64,000 nucleotides of DNA from Neolewinella lacunae (GTDB lineage Bacteria > Bacteroidota > Bacteroidia > Chitinophagales > Saprospiraceae), in NCBI RefSeq assembly GCF_014349155.1, contig NZ_JACSIT010000135.1, positions 60,644 through 124,643 of the forward strand. The letters are read 5' to 3'. The translations under genes and the position numbers were made by a program. How positions within the stretch are numbered: position 1 is the stretch's first letter; every line of letters begins with the position of its first letter. The notes below the pieces were generated by a model, which was not told the DNA's origin, ran no database searches, and saw only the letters and a program-made list of their open reading frames with translations. Shown here piece by piece: positions 33,925-43,679 of this stretch.

Positions 33925-34938
33925 TTGAAGAAGTTAATCATCATGCTACTGGTCTTGGCGGTCACCCTGCTGCTTTCTGCGGTGGAAGGTAGCCTGGTGG
34001 GCAGCACCCCCGTGGCCAGCGCCCTGCGCCAACTGGGCGAACCCGCCCCGGCCCACTACCTGCCGCCCAACGCCGAGAGCGCGCGCAAAGGAAGGGAAAT
34101 TGTTTTGGAAGGCCGCACGACCGATGCCAAGGGCCGCCGGACCGATTTCGTAAGCAAGTACTATTCCTGCACCTCCTGCCACAACATCGAGCGCGAAGAC
34201 CCCGACCTGCGCTTCAGCGACCCCGAAGCGCGCCTGCCCTACGTGAAGGCCAAGGGTATTCCTTTTCTGCAAGGTAGCACCTTCCGCGGCATCGTCAACC
34301 GCGAATCGTGGTACAACGACGATTACGTGCGCAAGTACGGTGCGGATAAAATTGGCCGCGCTCATGGCGATCTCCGCGAAGCCATTCAGCTCTGCGCCGT
34401 GGAATGCTCGCAGGGCCGCCCCATGGAAGCCTGGGAAATTGACGCCGTGCTGGCTTACTTCTGGACCTTGCAATTTACCCTCGACGACCTCGGCCTGGGC
34501 CCCACCGACCTCGAAAAGCTGAACCAGGGCCTGGCCGTGCCCGAGCAGCGGGACAGCCTGCGCCAGTGGCTGCGCAGCTTTTACGCCCAGCAATCTCCGG
34601 CCCACTTTTACGATTCCCCACCCAGTAAGCAGGATGGCTATCCGGGCCTGAGCGGCAACCCCAGCCGGGGTAAAGACCTCTACGAACTCAGCTGCCTGCA
34701 CTGCCACCAAGCCGGCGGCGTTTCCCACTACCCCCTGGGGAACGACCAGCTGAGTTTCCGCCACCTGAACAAGATGATCCCCAAAGATTCCCATTTCTCG
34801 CTTTACCAGATCATCGCCTACGGCACCTACGCCATCCCCGGCCACCGCCCCTACATGCCACATTACCCCGCCGAGCGGATGAGCAAACAACAGGTAGAGG
34901 ACCTGCGGGCCTACATCGAGCTCCGGGCAAAAAAATAA
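33925..34938 (+). CDS. di-haem cytochrome c-type protein
   Basis: 337 residues with an N-terminal signal/anchor (KKLIIMLLVLAVTLLLSA), so located in the periplasm or its membrane face. Two haem-binding sites are visible: CTSCH near residue 83 and CLHCH near residue 254. Met residues in the late part (RPYMPHYPAERMS) could be axial ligands. A TTG start at 33925 puts two Lys before the hydrophobic segment; an ATG at 33943 is the alternative. Three more envelope genes follow closely, which suggests a shared electron-transfer or sensor function. Confidence 0.85.
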   Translation: MKKLIIMLLVLAVTLLLSAVEGSLVGSTPVASALRQLGEPAPAHYLPPNAESARKGREIVLEGRTTDAKGRRTDFVSKYYSCTSCHNIEREDPDLRFSDPEARLPYVKAKGIPFLQGSTFRGIVNRESWYNDDYVRKYGADKIGRAHGDLREAIQLCAVECSQGRPMEAWEIDAVLAYFWTLQFTLDDLGLGPTDLEKLNQGLAVPEQRDSLRQWLRSFYAQQSPAHFYDSPPSKQDGYPGLSGNPSRGKDLYELSCLHCHQAGGVSHYPLGNDQLSFRHLNKMIPKDSHFSLYQIIAYGTYAIPGHRPYMPHYPAERMSKQQVEDLRAYIELRAKK

Positions 34939-34951
34939 GCAACGCGCAACC

Positions 34952-35665
34952 ATGAAAATCACCCCCTTTTTCTTCTTCGGAGGACTGCTGGGCCTCCTTC
35001 TGGTGGCCGCCTGCACGACCGATCCCATCCTGCCCGCCAGTGGCATTATCCCGGAAGATCCCATCGTGATTGATCCCGGGGAAAATAATCCTTGCCCGGA
35101 AGGCACCATCTCTTTCCAGTACCAGATCCTGCCCATCATGGTGGCTTCCTGTGGATACAGTGGTTGCCACGACCGGGCTTCGCACCGCGATGGGGTCGTG
35201 CTGGTCGACTACGCCAGCGTCCTGCGGGAAGTCCGCCCAGGCAACGCCAACCGCAGCGATTTATACGAATCGATTACGGAAAACGGTGATGACCTCATGC
35301 CCGAGCCGCCGGCCCAGCCGCTGACGACGACGCAGAAAAACGTCATCCGGGACTGGATCAACCAAGGGGCCAAGAACACGGACTGCGGCGTTCCCTGCGA
35401 CCCGAGCGTATTCACCTTCAGCGGTCAGATCTTCCCGATGCTCCAGGACTACTGCGCGGGCTGCCACGGCAACAACCGCCAGGATGGCGGCGTCAATCTG
35501 TCCTCGCACGCCAACATCCTGGCTACGGTCAGGAACGGCACCCTCCTCGGTGCCATTCGTCAGGAGCCTTCCTTTGCCTCCATGCCGCCGCTGGGCAGTG
35601 CCCTGAGCGAATGCCGTGTAGCGCAGGTGAGAAACTGGATCGAGGCGGGTGCGCCAAACAACTAA
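34952..35665 (+). CDS. cytochrome c-like lipoprotein (two haem motifs)
   Basis: 237 residues. Lipoprotein signal MKITPFFFFGGLLGLLLVAAC with lipobox VAAC. Two repeated domains follow, each with a Cys-rich haem site (CGYSGCH and CAGCHGN) and a closing SxMPP-type element (DDLMPEPPAQ, SFASMPPLG). This is the layout of the planctomycete-type cytochrome C domain proteins found in Bacteroidota. It starts 13 bp after the preceding cytochrome gene. Confidence 0.82.
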   Translation: MKITPFFFFGGLLGLLLVAACTTDPILPASGIIPEDPIVIDPGENNPCPEGTISFQYQILPIMVASCGYSGCHDRASHRDGVVLVDYASVLREVRPGNANRSDLYESITENGDDLMPEPPAQPLTTTQKNVIRDWINQGAKNTDCGVPCDPSVFTFSGQIFPMLQDYCAGCHGNNRQDGGVNLSSHANILATVRNGTLLGAIRQEPSFASMPPLGSALSECRVAQVRNWIEAGAPNN

Positions 35666-35688
35666 TGCATTTTAACCAAGCCAATCCT

Positions 35689-36060
35689 ATGCGGCCCATT
35701 GCTCTGCTTTCCCTCCTGTTCCTGTTCACGGCTTGTTATTACGACAATGAAGAGGACCTTTTTCAGTATGTCGCGCAAGACCCCGCTTCCTGCGAAGTGA
35801 CGGTGGTGACCTACTCGGCGGACGTTGGTCCGCTCCTGACCACCTACTGCACCCGCTGCCACCGGGTGGGGCGTACGGATGGCAACGTCAACCTCGAAGG
35901 CTACAGCCGGGTGCTGCCCTACGTCAACAACGGTGCCCTGCTGGGCACTGCTGGCCGGCAGCCCGGTTTCCCCGCCATGCCGCCTTCCGGAGGCTCCATT
36001 CCCGCCTGCGATTTGCAAAAGCTGACGGCCTGGATTGAGGCCGGGGCGCTGAACAATTGA
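35689..36060 (+). CDS. single-haem cytochrome c-like lipoprotein
   Basis: 123 residues, a one-domain version of the preceding gene: lipoprotein signal MRPIALLSLLFLFTAC, haem motif CTRCH, and closing FPAMPPSGGSIPACDLQKLT plus WIEAGALNN, which closely matches the end of the upstream protein (WIEAGAPNN). The two probably arose by duplication. ATG 35689 is chosen for the signal peptide; an ATG at 35665 is in frame but overlaps the upstream stop. Confidence 0.8.
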   Translation: MRPIALLSLLFLFTACYYDNEEDLFQYVAQDPASCEVTVVTYSADVGPLLTTYCTRCHRVGRTDGNVNLEGYSRVLPYVNNGALLGTAGRQPGFPAMPPSGGSIPACDLQKLTAWIEAGALNN

Positions 36061-36173
36061 CCGGGGGTGCAGAGAAAAATTTGCCATCTCATCCGCTTCC
36101 CGGGATTGCCAGCGCCCACCCACCAAACATTCATTGCACTACGCTGCTTCCCAGCGGCCGCTACTCATTAGCC

Positions 36174-37031
36174 ATGCTCTACACTTTCCGCCTTTTAGCC
36201 ATCGTCCTGCTCGCTGCCGTACCGGTGGCTTTGTCTGCCCAGGCCGACAAATTCACTACGGCTACCTTCCGCGGTACCCGCGTCATCAATGGCCACTCCG
36301 TAGAACTGCTGCGGCAGGGGGAGATGGAAATGATCGTCAACCACCGCTTTGGCCGCTTCAACGAGGGCTTCAACGAGTTGTTTGGTCTGGACCAGGCGAA
36401 CATCCGCATTGGCCTCGACTACGGGATCCGGAATGCGCTGACGGTGGGTGCCGGGCGCAGTTCGTTGGGTAAAGAATTCGATGCTTTTTTGAAGCTGCGT
36501 TTGCTGCGGCAGCGGTTGCCGGGCCAGGGTTTTGTGCCGTTTTCCCTCACCTTTTTTGCCAGTACGGCCTACAATTCCTCGCCGGTTACCGACCCGACCC
36601 GCCCGCTGGTTTGGCAAAACCGTTTGGCTTTTACCTACCAGCTTTACGCGGCGCGTAAGTTCTCCGACCGCCTCTCCGTTCAGCTCATGCCTTCGGTGGT
36701 GCACTACAACCTGGTGGAAGCCCGCAACCAGGCCAATGACTTGATTGCGCTGGGGGCGGCGTTCCGCTACCAGGTCTCCAAAAATCTGGCCCTTACCGGC
36801 GAATATTACCAGCACCTGGCCGGTGAGGTTTTGGTGGGCGCCACCAATCCGCTTTCCGTGGGGGTAGACATCAACACCGGCAGCCACGTTTTTCAGCTGC
36901 ACCTCACCAACAGCACCGCCATGATCGAAAAACAATTCATCGGGGAAACGAACGGCAATTGGCTGGACGGAGATATTCACCTGGGCTTCAATATGGTCCG
37001 GACCTTCAAGCTGAAAGGCCGGCGGTATTGA
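36174..37031 (+). CDS. DUF5777-type outer-membrane barrel protein
   Basis: 285 residues with signal peptide (MLYTFRLLAIVLLAAVPVALSAQ). The signature TTATFRGTRVINGHSVELLR and MEMIVNHRFGRFNEGFNELF is that of DUF5777 barrels, which in Bacteroidota sit next to cytochrome-like or YceI-like envelope proteins. Many amphipathic strands follow, with a late turn GNWLDGDIHLGFNMVRTF. Probably an outer-membrane barrel partnering with the three upstream cytochromes; the transported or sensed compound is unknown. Confidence 0.83.
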   Translation: MLYTFRLLAIVLLAAVPVALSAQADKFTTATFRGTRVINGHSVELLRQGEMEMIVNHRFGRFNEGFNELFGLDQANIRIGLDYGIRNALTVGAGRSSLGKEFDAFLKLRLLRQRLPGQGFVPFSLTFFASTAYNSSPVTDPTRPLVWQNRLAFTYQLYAARKFSDRLSVQLMPSVVHYNLVEARNQANDLIALGAAFRYQVSKNLALTGEYYQHLAGEVLVGATNPLSVGVDINTGSHVFQLHLTNSTAMIEKQFIGETNGNWLDGDIHLGFNMVRTFKLKGRRY

Positions 37032-37133
37032 CGTGGGGAGTAGTAAATGGCCGCTACTGGCGCTTGCGAAAGCGCTTAGTTATTGGTCTCTTGTGCTTTG
37101 CATAATTCAATAAACCAGAATTAATCTTTCTCC

Positions 37134-37946
37134 GTGCATAACTTTTCCCGAACGCATTTATTGGTTGTTCTCCTGCTGTTGTTGGCCTTTCCCGAATGGG
37201 GCTGGGCGCAGCGGGACGGCGGCCCTTACCACCTTTCCTTGCGGCGGGAGGCGCCCTACTTTGCCTTGAGCGCCGGGCTGTTGATTAAGGCCGAGGAGTT
37301 GCGGGAGGATATTGCTCCCGTTTCCTTAGGCACCATTCTGCAAAATGATCTTTTCAATCCTGAGATTGACGAGGTAATGTTTCGGTATAATGACCACACG
37401 GCGGGGAAGCTGAGTAATTATACCATGTACGCCTCGGCGGGCTTGGCGGCCCTGCTGGCCATTGACCGTCGTTCCCGCAGTGACCTGGGCAAAATCACCC
37501 TGCTCTTTACGGAAACGATGCTCGCCAACCAGGGCATTACGAACCTGACTAAAGTCTCCTTTCAGCGCTCTCGTCCTTATGTATTGAATCCAGACTGGAA
37601 TCCCGAGCGGGCAGTGCTGAGCGGAGACCGTTCTTCGATGATTTCTGGCCACACGTCCGGCGCGGCTTCTGGTGCGTTCTTTTTTGCCCGCGTTTTTGCG
37701 GATTATTACCCGGAAAGCCGGCTGAAACCCTACGTTTGGGGGCTTGCGGCCACGTTGCCGGCCGTCACCGGGTTCCTGCGCGTACGGGCGGCCAAGCATT
37801 ATCCCTCCGATGTGCTGGCCGGTTACGCCATCGGGGCTGGCATCGGCTTATTGGTACCGACCCTCCACAAAAAAACCTTCTTCCGCGACCGGGCCAGCTT
37901 AGCGGTATCTCCAGGGGGCCTGCATCTGGTATATGCACTGCGATAG
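37134..37946 (+). CDS. PAP2-family phosphatase, exported
   Basis: 270 residues with GTG start and a signal peptide (LLVVLLLLLAFPEWGWA). The three PAP2 phosphatase motifs are complete: KVSFQRSRPY (K-x6-RP), SMISGHTSGA (SGH with catalytic His), and RVRAAKHYPSDVLAG (R-x5-H-x3-D). Such enzymes dephosphorylate lipid phosphates such as undecaprenyl pyrophosphate or lipid A. Here the protein looks periplasmic or barrel-associated rather than a six-helix membrane enzyme. A second, membrane-type PAP2 gene lies at 56103-56852. Confidence 0.87.
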   Translation: MHNFSRTHLLVVLLLLLAFPEWGWAQRDGGPYHLSLRREAPYFALSAGLLIKAEELREDIAPVSLGTILQNDLFNPEIDEVMFRYNDHTAGKLSNYTMYASAGLAALLAIDRRSRSDLGKITLLFTETMLANQGITNLTKVSFQRSRPYVLNPDWNPERAVLSGDRSSMISGHTSGAASGAFFFARVFADYYPESRLKPYVWGLAATLPAVTGFLRVRAAKHYPSDVLAGYAIGAGIGLLVPTLHKKTFFRDRASLAVSPGGLHLVYALR

Positions 37947-37951
37947 TTTTC

Positions 37952-37991
37952 TTGCTTCGCAGTATTTCATGCTGGGCGCGGGCGCAGGTGC
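37952..37991 (+). repeat. shared 23-bp repeat followed by 18-bp repeat (G variant)
   Basis: The 23 bp starting TTGCTTCGCAGTATTTCATG repeat 6698-6720. They run into GGGCGCGGGCGCAGGTGC (37974-37991), which is followed by AGGGTTGGGG. The inverted partner of the latter lies at 40212-40229, on the other side of the VapBC/Fic island. Confidence 0.85.
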
Positions 37992-38076
37992 AGGGTTGGG
38001 GCGAGGGTAGGCGAGGGGATGGTGCCGTAGGCTTGGTTCAGGGGTGAAGGCGAATTCTGGGGCCACCTGCTTGGCT

Positions 38077-38526
38077 TTAGCCCTTTGATGTGTATTTTAC
38101 AACTTCAAAATACTCACCACCGAGATGGTCAAAATCGTCATCTGACGTAATCAACTTACTGTTCGTAATTGCGGTTGTCGCAGCAATCCAGATGTCATTT
38201 TTCCCCATTTTTACGGCATTACCCTTTTTGACTTTTGCAGGATTAGATTTATTGCTAAAAGTCTCGATGTCTACATACATATTTATGAGGTCCTTGTATC
38301 TTATTTCAACTATTATCAAGTCGTTTAATAGTTTTTCAACCACTTTTAATTTTATTTCACCCCATTTGTGTTTTGCTGCTAAAGAATATATTTCTGCTAC
38401 GGAAACAATTGAAATGATAGATTCATTTTCGTCTCCGAAAGGTGCGTAATTCTCCTCAATAAATCTTCTGGTGTCTTGGTCTCTGACGTAAAACAGAAGC
38501 ACGTTGGTATCCAGAGTATATCTCAT
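38077..38526 (-). CDS. PIN-domain toxin (VapC-like)
   Basis: 149 residues with PIN-domain acidic residues in the usual order: LDTNVLL (Asp), VSVAEIY (Glu), MGKNDIWIAATT (Asp) and TSDDDFDHLGG (Asp). VapC toxins are Mg2+-dependent ribonucleases that cut tRNA or rRNA. The start codon abuts the stop of the upstream antitoxin gene with no gap, so the pair is one operon. The gene is AT-richer than the chromosome. No promoter of its own is visible. Confidence 0.87.
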   Translation of the reverse strand: MRYTLDTNVLLFYVRDQDTRRFIEENYAPFGDENESIISIVSVAEIYSLAAKHKWGEIKLKVVEKLLNDLIIVEIRYKDLINMYVDIETFSNKSNPAKVKKGNAVKMGKNDIWIAATTAITNSKLITSDDDFDHLGGEYFEVVKYTSKG

Positions 38527-38835
38527 CTATCGCAAGTCTTCTAATAGTTCTTCTAACGATTCCTCCCATTCTAATGCGTTTGCCATCTCCTCAAACGCTG
38601 GAACATCTAATTTCTTTAACGGCCTTTCCTCCTTGATCTTCTGGACATCTACATTTTCTTCGATGTTACCTACGTAGAAAGAAAAGTCACCATTGCTTTC
38701 ACTGTCCTCCAAAGGCTCAGCGCCTTCCACGATTTCAACATCGGAAAGCAGTTTTTCAATGGACTTGAGCAGCCAATTTTCCTTGACTTTTTTTATCTTG
38801 TCAATTATGTTTTTCTTTCTTGCTTCTACTGTCAT
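38527..38835 (-). CDS. probable antitoxin of the PIN-domain toxin
   Basis: 102 residues, highly charged and helical: a basic N-terminal helix (KKNIIDKIKKVKENWLLKSI) and an acidic C-terminus (EEMANALEWEESLEELLEDLR) of the sort that wraps the toxin. No clear DNA-binding fold is seen. The assignment rests mainly on position directly in front of the toxin gene, and on size and charge. Confidence 0.7.
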   Translation of the reverse strand: MTVEARKKNIIDKIKKVKENWLLKSIEKLLSDVEIVEGAEPLEDSESNGDFSFYVGNIEENVDVQKIKEERPLKKLDVPAFEEMANALEWEESLEELLEDLR

Positions 38836-39033
38836 GCCTTTCTGTTTAGTGCTGTAACGCTGATGGCTTCTGCTTGGTTGCGTAGGATGGTCAGACTATA
38901 CGTCTTGCGATAAAGTGGGAAGTTTCCGAAGCCTTTGTGTGCCAAGCCTAGGCTTAGTCCGCCTAAAGATAGCAAGTTTTCCCGACAGAGTAAGTGCAAG
39001 GGCTGCGGGTGGCAAACTGGCGACTCCCTGGTT

Positions 39034-40146
39034 TCAGGTTTTCAGCTCGTAATTGGTGCTTCTACCGCCTGCTGCCTCTTTTTGCAAGATGTTTTTTTCT
39101 ATCAAATCGTTGATGTCACGGATCGCCGTATCTTTTGAGCATTTTGCCATTTTTGCCCATTTTGATGAAGTCATCTTCCTGTCTATTCCGTCCAGTAGCT
39201 TGTTCAATAGCTTGTGTTGCCTTTCGTTTATCAATGTTTTGGCGTGCCTGGACCAAAAGTCGGCTTTAAATAGAACGCTGACCAGCAGCGAATCGGTAGA
39301 CTTGATAGCGCTGATGAGGCAGGATAAAAACCACTGCATCCAGGCGGTGATGTTGAGATCCCCTTTCTGTGTTTTTTCCAGCACTTCGTAGTACCCCTTG
39401 CGTTCAATTCTTATTTGTGCGGACATGCTGTAAAAGCGCTGCTTGCTTTTATCCGATTGGGCCAATACCATGTCCGTAATCGCTCGGGCAATTCTGCCGT
39501 TACCATCTTCAAAAGGGTGGATGGTCACAAACCAAAAGTGGGAGATTGCCGCTTTTAATACCAGGTCAAGCGAAGGATCATTGTTGAACCAGTCCAAAAA
39601 AAGGTTCATTTCCTTTTCCACCCGGGCGGAGTCGGGGGCCTGGAAATGTACCCTTTCCTTTCCCATTGCGCCCGAAACCACTTGCATGGGCCCGGTGGTG
39701 TCTTCCCGCCAATGAGCCACCCTAATCTTATACATCCCGCTTCTTCCCGTGGGGAATAGGGCTGCGTGCCAATCGAACAGCCGCTCGGGGGTAAGGGGCT
39801 CGAAGCAATGTTGCGTAGCGTCCAGCATCATTTCTACTACACCATCCACATTTCTGTCCGAGTCTGCCGCTCCTTCTATGGCTATTCCCAATCTGCGGGC
39901 AATGGAGGAGCGGACTTGGTCAGGATTGAGGTATTCCCCCTCAATTTCGGATGTTTTTATTACGTCAAGCGTCAAGGTGTTCAGCACCGCTTCGTTCCTA
40001 AGGTCGAAGCCCAAAGATTCCATTTTACCGACCAGCCTGCCCTGGAGGTTGCGGGCTTCACCCAATAAGTTGATGACCGCATCGCTTTCCCAGATGAAGG
40101 TAGGCCAATCGGTCCGTTGCTGAATGAAATCGCTCATTCGTTGCAT
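39034..40146 (-). CDS. Fic-family protein (AMPylase, DUF4172-like N-terminus)
   Basis: 370 residues. The catalytic Fic motif is intact: HPFEDGNGRIAR. An N-terminal inhibitory-helix motif (T-x3-E-G) is seen in KTSEIEGEYL, so activity is probably self-restrained. The N-terminal ~100 residues fit the DUF4172 type (WPTFIWESDAVINLLGEARN). The last ~70 residues look like a winged helix (SSKWAKMAKCSKDTAIRDINDLIEKNILQ). Fic enzymes transfer AMP to Ser/Thr/Tyr of target proteins. Direct repeats at the start codon suggest autoregulation through the winged helix. Confidence 0.9.
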   Translation of the reverse strand: MQRMSDFIQQRTDWPTFIWESDAVINLLGEARNLQGRLVGKMESLGFDLRNEAVLNTLTLDVIKTSEIEGEYLNPDQVRSSIARRLGIAIEGAADSDRNVDGVVEMMLDATQHCFEPLTPERLFDWHAALFPTGRSGMYKIRVAHWREDTTGPMQVVSGAMGKERVHFQAPDSARVEKEMNLFLDWFNNDPSLDLVLKAAISHFWFVTIHPFEDGNGRIARAITDMVLAQSDKSKQRFYSMSAQIRIERKGYYEVLEKTQKGDLNITAWMQWFLSCLISAIKSTDSLLVSVLFKADFWSRHAKTLINERQHKLLNKLLDGIDRKMTSSKWAKMAKCSKDTAIRDINDLIEKNILQKEAAGGRSTNYELKT

Positions 40147-40180
40147 ATTCTGCGTCTAATATAGCGCTTATTCGTTGCAT
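40131..40180. promoter_or_regulatory. direct repeats over the Fic start codon
   Basis: CGCTCATTCGTTGCAT (40131-40146) covers both candidate Fic start codons and recurs, with one change, as CGCTTATTCGTTGCAT at 40165-40180, 34 bp upstream. The spacing of about three helical turns fits a binding site for a dimeric regulator, possibly the Fic protein's own winged helix. Confidence 0.5.
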
Positions 40181-40211
40181 GCGGCTACTCTGTACTGTGT
40201 CCCCCACCCCT

Positions 40212-40229
40212 GCACCTGCGCCCGCGCCC
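40212..40229 (-). repeat. dispersed 18-bp repeat (G variant)
   Basis: Minus-strand GGGCGCGGGCGCAGGTGC, followed by AGGGGTGGGGG on that strand. Inverted relative to the copy at 37974-37991; the 22 bp from GGGCGCGG to CAGGG are identical in both. Confidence 0.85.
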
Positions 40230-40270
40230 CCTTCCCCCCTTTACGCCTTTCCCCTCTCCCCCCTACGCAT

Positions 40271-40278
40271 TATCTTTG
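40271..40278 (+). promoter_or_regulatory. -7 promoter box for pckA
   Basis: TATCTTTG, a full match to TAnnTTTG. A TTTC resembling the -33 element lies 19 bases upstream. The ATG follows 58 bases later. Confidence 0.55.
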
Positions 40279-40336
40279 CCCTGCCTTATACCGTTTTCGT
40301 TTAAGCTTTATCCTAACCAAACAACAAAACCAAATC

Positions 40337-41902
<1,566 letters not shown>

Positions 41903-41977
41903 CAAGGAAGGGTAAGGCTCGTTTATTTTCCAAAATCCTCCCAAACCCTCAACCGAAGCCCACACCGCGCGTTAACC

Positions 41978-41991
41978 GTTGCAAACGCAAC
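41978..41991. promoter_or_regulatory. candidate MarR operator
   Basis: GTTGC-AAAC-GCAAC, a perfect 5-bp-arm palindrome, directly before the TACTTTG promoter-like box and the start of the MarR gene. MarR-type regulators bind such palindromes and repress their own operons. Confidence 0.45.
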
Positions 41992-41995
41992 TACT

Positions 41996-42457
41996 TTGTC
42001 GTCAACGGCCCGCCAGGACAACGTTATTTTTCTTACCAACCGCGTGGGCCGGCAACTCGCCAGGGTCATGTTGGAGCGGATGGAATTCGAGGAATTCCTC
42101 CCGCAGGGCACCCACATGGGCTTGCTCTCCGACCTGATGGAACACGATGGTATGCGGCAGCAAGACCTCGCCATTTCCACCATCAAGGACAAAGGAACTG
42201 TCGCCCGGGCCCTCAACCACCTGGAACAGGGCCAGTTCATTGAGCGACGCATTGACCCCCACGACCGCCGCCAGAAACACATTTACCTGACGGAAAAAGC
42301 CCACCGCCTGTGGCACTACGCCGCCGAGCGGGCCCGGCGGACGATCGATATTGCCTCCCACGAAATTACCCCCGAGGATATGCATACCTGCGTGAAAGTC
42401 CTCCAAAAAATGTACACAAACCTCCACGACGAACTCAGCCAAAATGAAAAAGAATAG
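41996..42457 (+). CDS. MarR-family transcriptional regulator
   Basis: 153 residues. The winged helix is visible as MRQQDLAISTIKDKGTVARA and LNHLEQGQFIERRIDPHDRR followed by QKHIYLT, with flanking dimerisation helices. MarR proteins repress efflux genes and release DNA on binding small hydrophobic compounds. The TTG at 41996 is the only start that keeps the complete first helix (DNVIFLTNRVGRQLARVM); no ATG is available there. The last 14 bp overlap the membrane-fusion gene, so it heads the efflux operon and probably regulates it. Confidence 0.85.
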   Translation: MSSTARQDNVIFLTNRVGRQLARVMLERMEFEEFLPQGTHMGLLSDLMEHDGMRQQDLAISTIKDKGTVARALNHLEQGQFIERRIDPHDRRQKHIYLTEKAHRLWHYAAERARRTIDIASHEITPEDMHTCVKVLQKMYTNLHDELSQNEKE

Positions 42458-43634
42458 CACCCTGCGCACCGTGATCCTGGTCATCATCGGTGTGGTCATC
42501 ATCCTCTTGGGGTATTTCGGGATGAAGTACCTGGCCTCCCTCAAAGAAGATCCACCGAAGCGGGAGATTGCCAAGCGCATCAAAAACGTGGAGACGCGCA
42601 CGGTGGCCAATACCCAGGTAGCGACCAAGCTGGCCGTCCAGGGCCGGCTCGAAGCCTACAACAAAATCGCCCTGTTCAGCGAAGTGGGCGGCGTGGTGAA
42701 CGAAACGGGCAAACCCTTCAAAAAAGGCAGCTACTTCGGCAACGGCGAGGTGCTCCTGCGCATTGACGACGAAGAGGCCCGCCTGAGCCTGCTCGCCCAG
42801 AAGGCGACGCTGCTCAACACGATCGCCACGATCATGCCCGATCTGAAAATCGACTATCCCGAGAGTTTTCCCGCCTGGGAGGCCTACCTCAATGCTTTTG
42901 ACGTGGAGAAAAGCATCCAGCCGCTGCCCACGGCGCAGAACCAGCGCGAAAAGCTCTTCGTGGCCGGCAAGAACCTCTACACCCAGTACTACACGATCAA
43001 AAGCGGCGAAGAGCGCCTGTCTAAGTACGTCATCCGCGCCCCCTTCGCCGGTGTACTCACCTCCACGAGCATCGATAAGGGCGCCATCGTCCGCACTGGC
43101 CAGCAGATTGGTGAGCTGATGGCAACGGGCTACTACGAATTGGTCGCTACCGTCCCCCTCTCCCAACTCAGTTCCCTGAAAACGGGCGGCGAGGTGACGC
43201 TGACGAGCGAAGACATCGCCGGCAGCTGGAAGGGGCAAATCCGGCGCATCAGCGACCAGATTGATCCGCTGACCCAGACCGTCGGCGTCTACGTGGGCGT
43301 GAGCGGCAAAGAACTCCGCGAAGGCATGTACCTGCGCGGGGAAGCCAGTGCCATCACCCTGAGCAACGTGGTGGAAATTGACCGCGACCTCCTGCTCAAC
43401 GAACGCGAAGTGTACCTCGTTAAAAACGACACTCTGCTGTCCCTCCATCCCGTGGTCGTCGAGAAGTTCAATCGCGAAACCGTCATCGTCTCCGGCATTC
43501 CCGAAGGGGCCCAACTGCTGGTGAGCGAAGTTGCCGGTGCCTTCGATGGCATGCGCGTACAGACGAAAAACACCGGTGGCACCGGCCAGGCGCAGCAGAA
43601 CGCCCCAACCACCCCCCAGCCCGTTTCCCGCTAA
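42444..43634 (+). CDS. RND efflux membrane fusion protein
   Basis: 396 residues. An N-terminal membrane anchor (VILVIIGVVIILLGYFGM) is followed by the lipoyl/barrel halves (KIALFSEVGGVVNETGKPFK and YVIRAPFAGVLTSTSIDKGA), a short helical hairpin between them, and a C-terminal beta-barrel domain (IRRISDQIDPLTQTVGVYVG). It bridges the inner-membrane RND pump and a TolC channel. The gene overlaps marR by 14 bp and is followed by the pump 45 bp later. Confidence 0.92.
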   Translation: MKKNSTLRTVILVIIGVVIILLGYFGMKYLASLKEDPPKREIAKRIKNVETRTVANTQVATKLAVQGRLEAYNKIALFSEVGGVVNETGKPFKKGSYFGNGEVLLRIDDEEARLSLLAQKATLLNTIATIMPDLKIDYPESFPAWEAYLNAFDVEKSIQPLPTAQNQREKLFVAGKNLYTQYYTIKSGEERLSKYVIRAPFAGVLTSTSIDKGAIVRTGQQIGELMATGYYELVATVPLSQLSSLKTGGEVTLTSEDIAGSWKGQIRRISDQIDPLTQTVGVYVGVSGKELREGMYLRGEASAITLSNVVEIDRDLLLNEREVYLVKNDTLLSLHPVVVEKFNRETVIVSGIPEGAQLLVSEVAGAFDGMRVQTKNTGGTGQAQQNAPTTPQPVSR

Positions 43635-43679
43635 TCCTTCCCCTTAGGAACCCCGGTTCCACCCCAAAAATCCAGTAAG

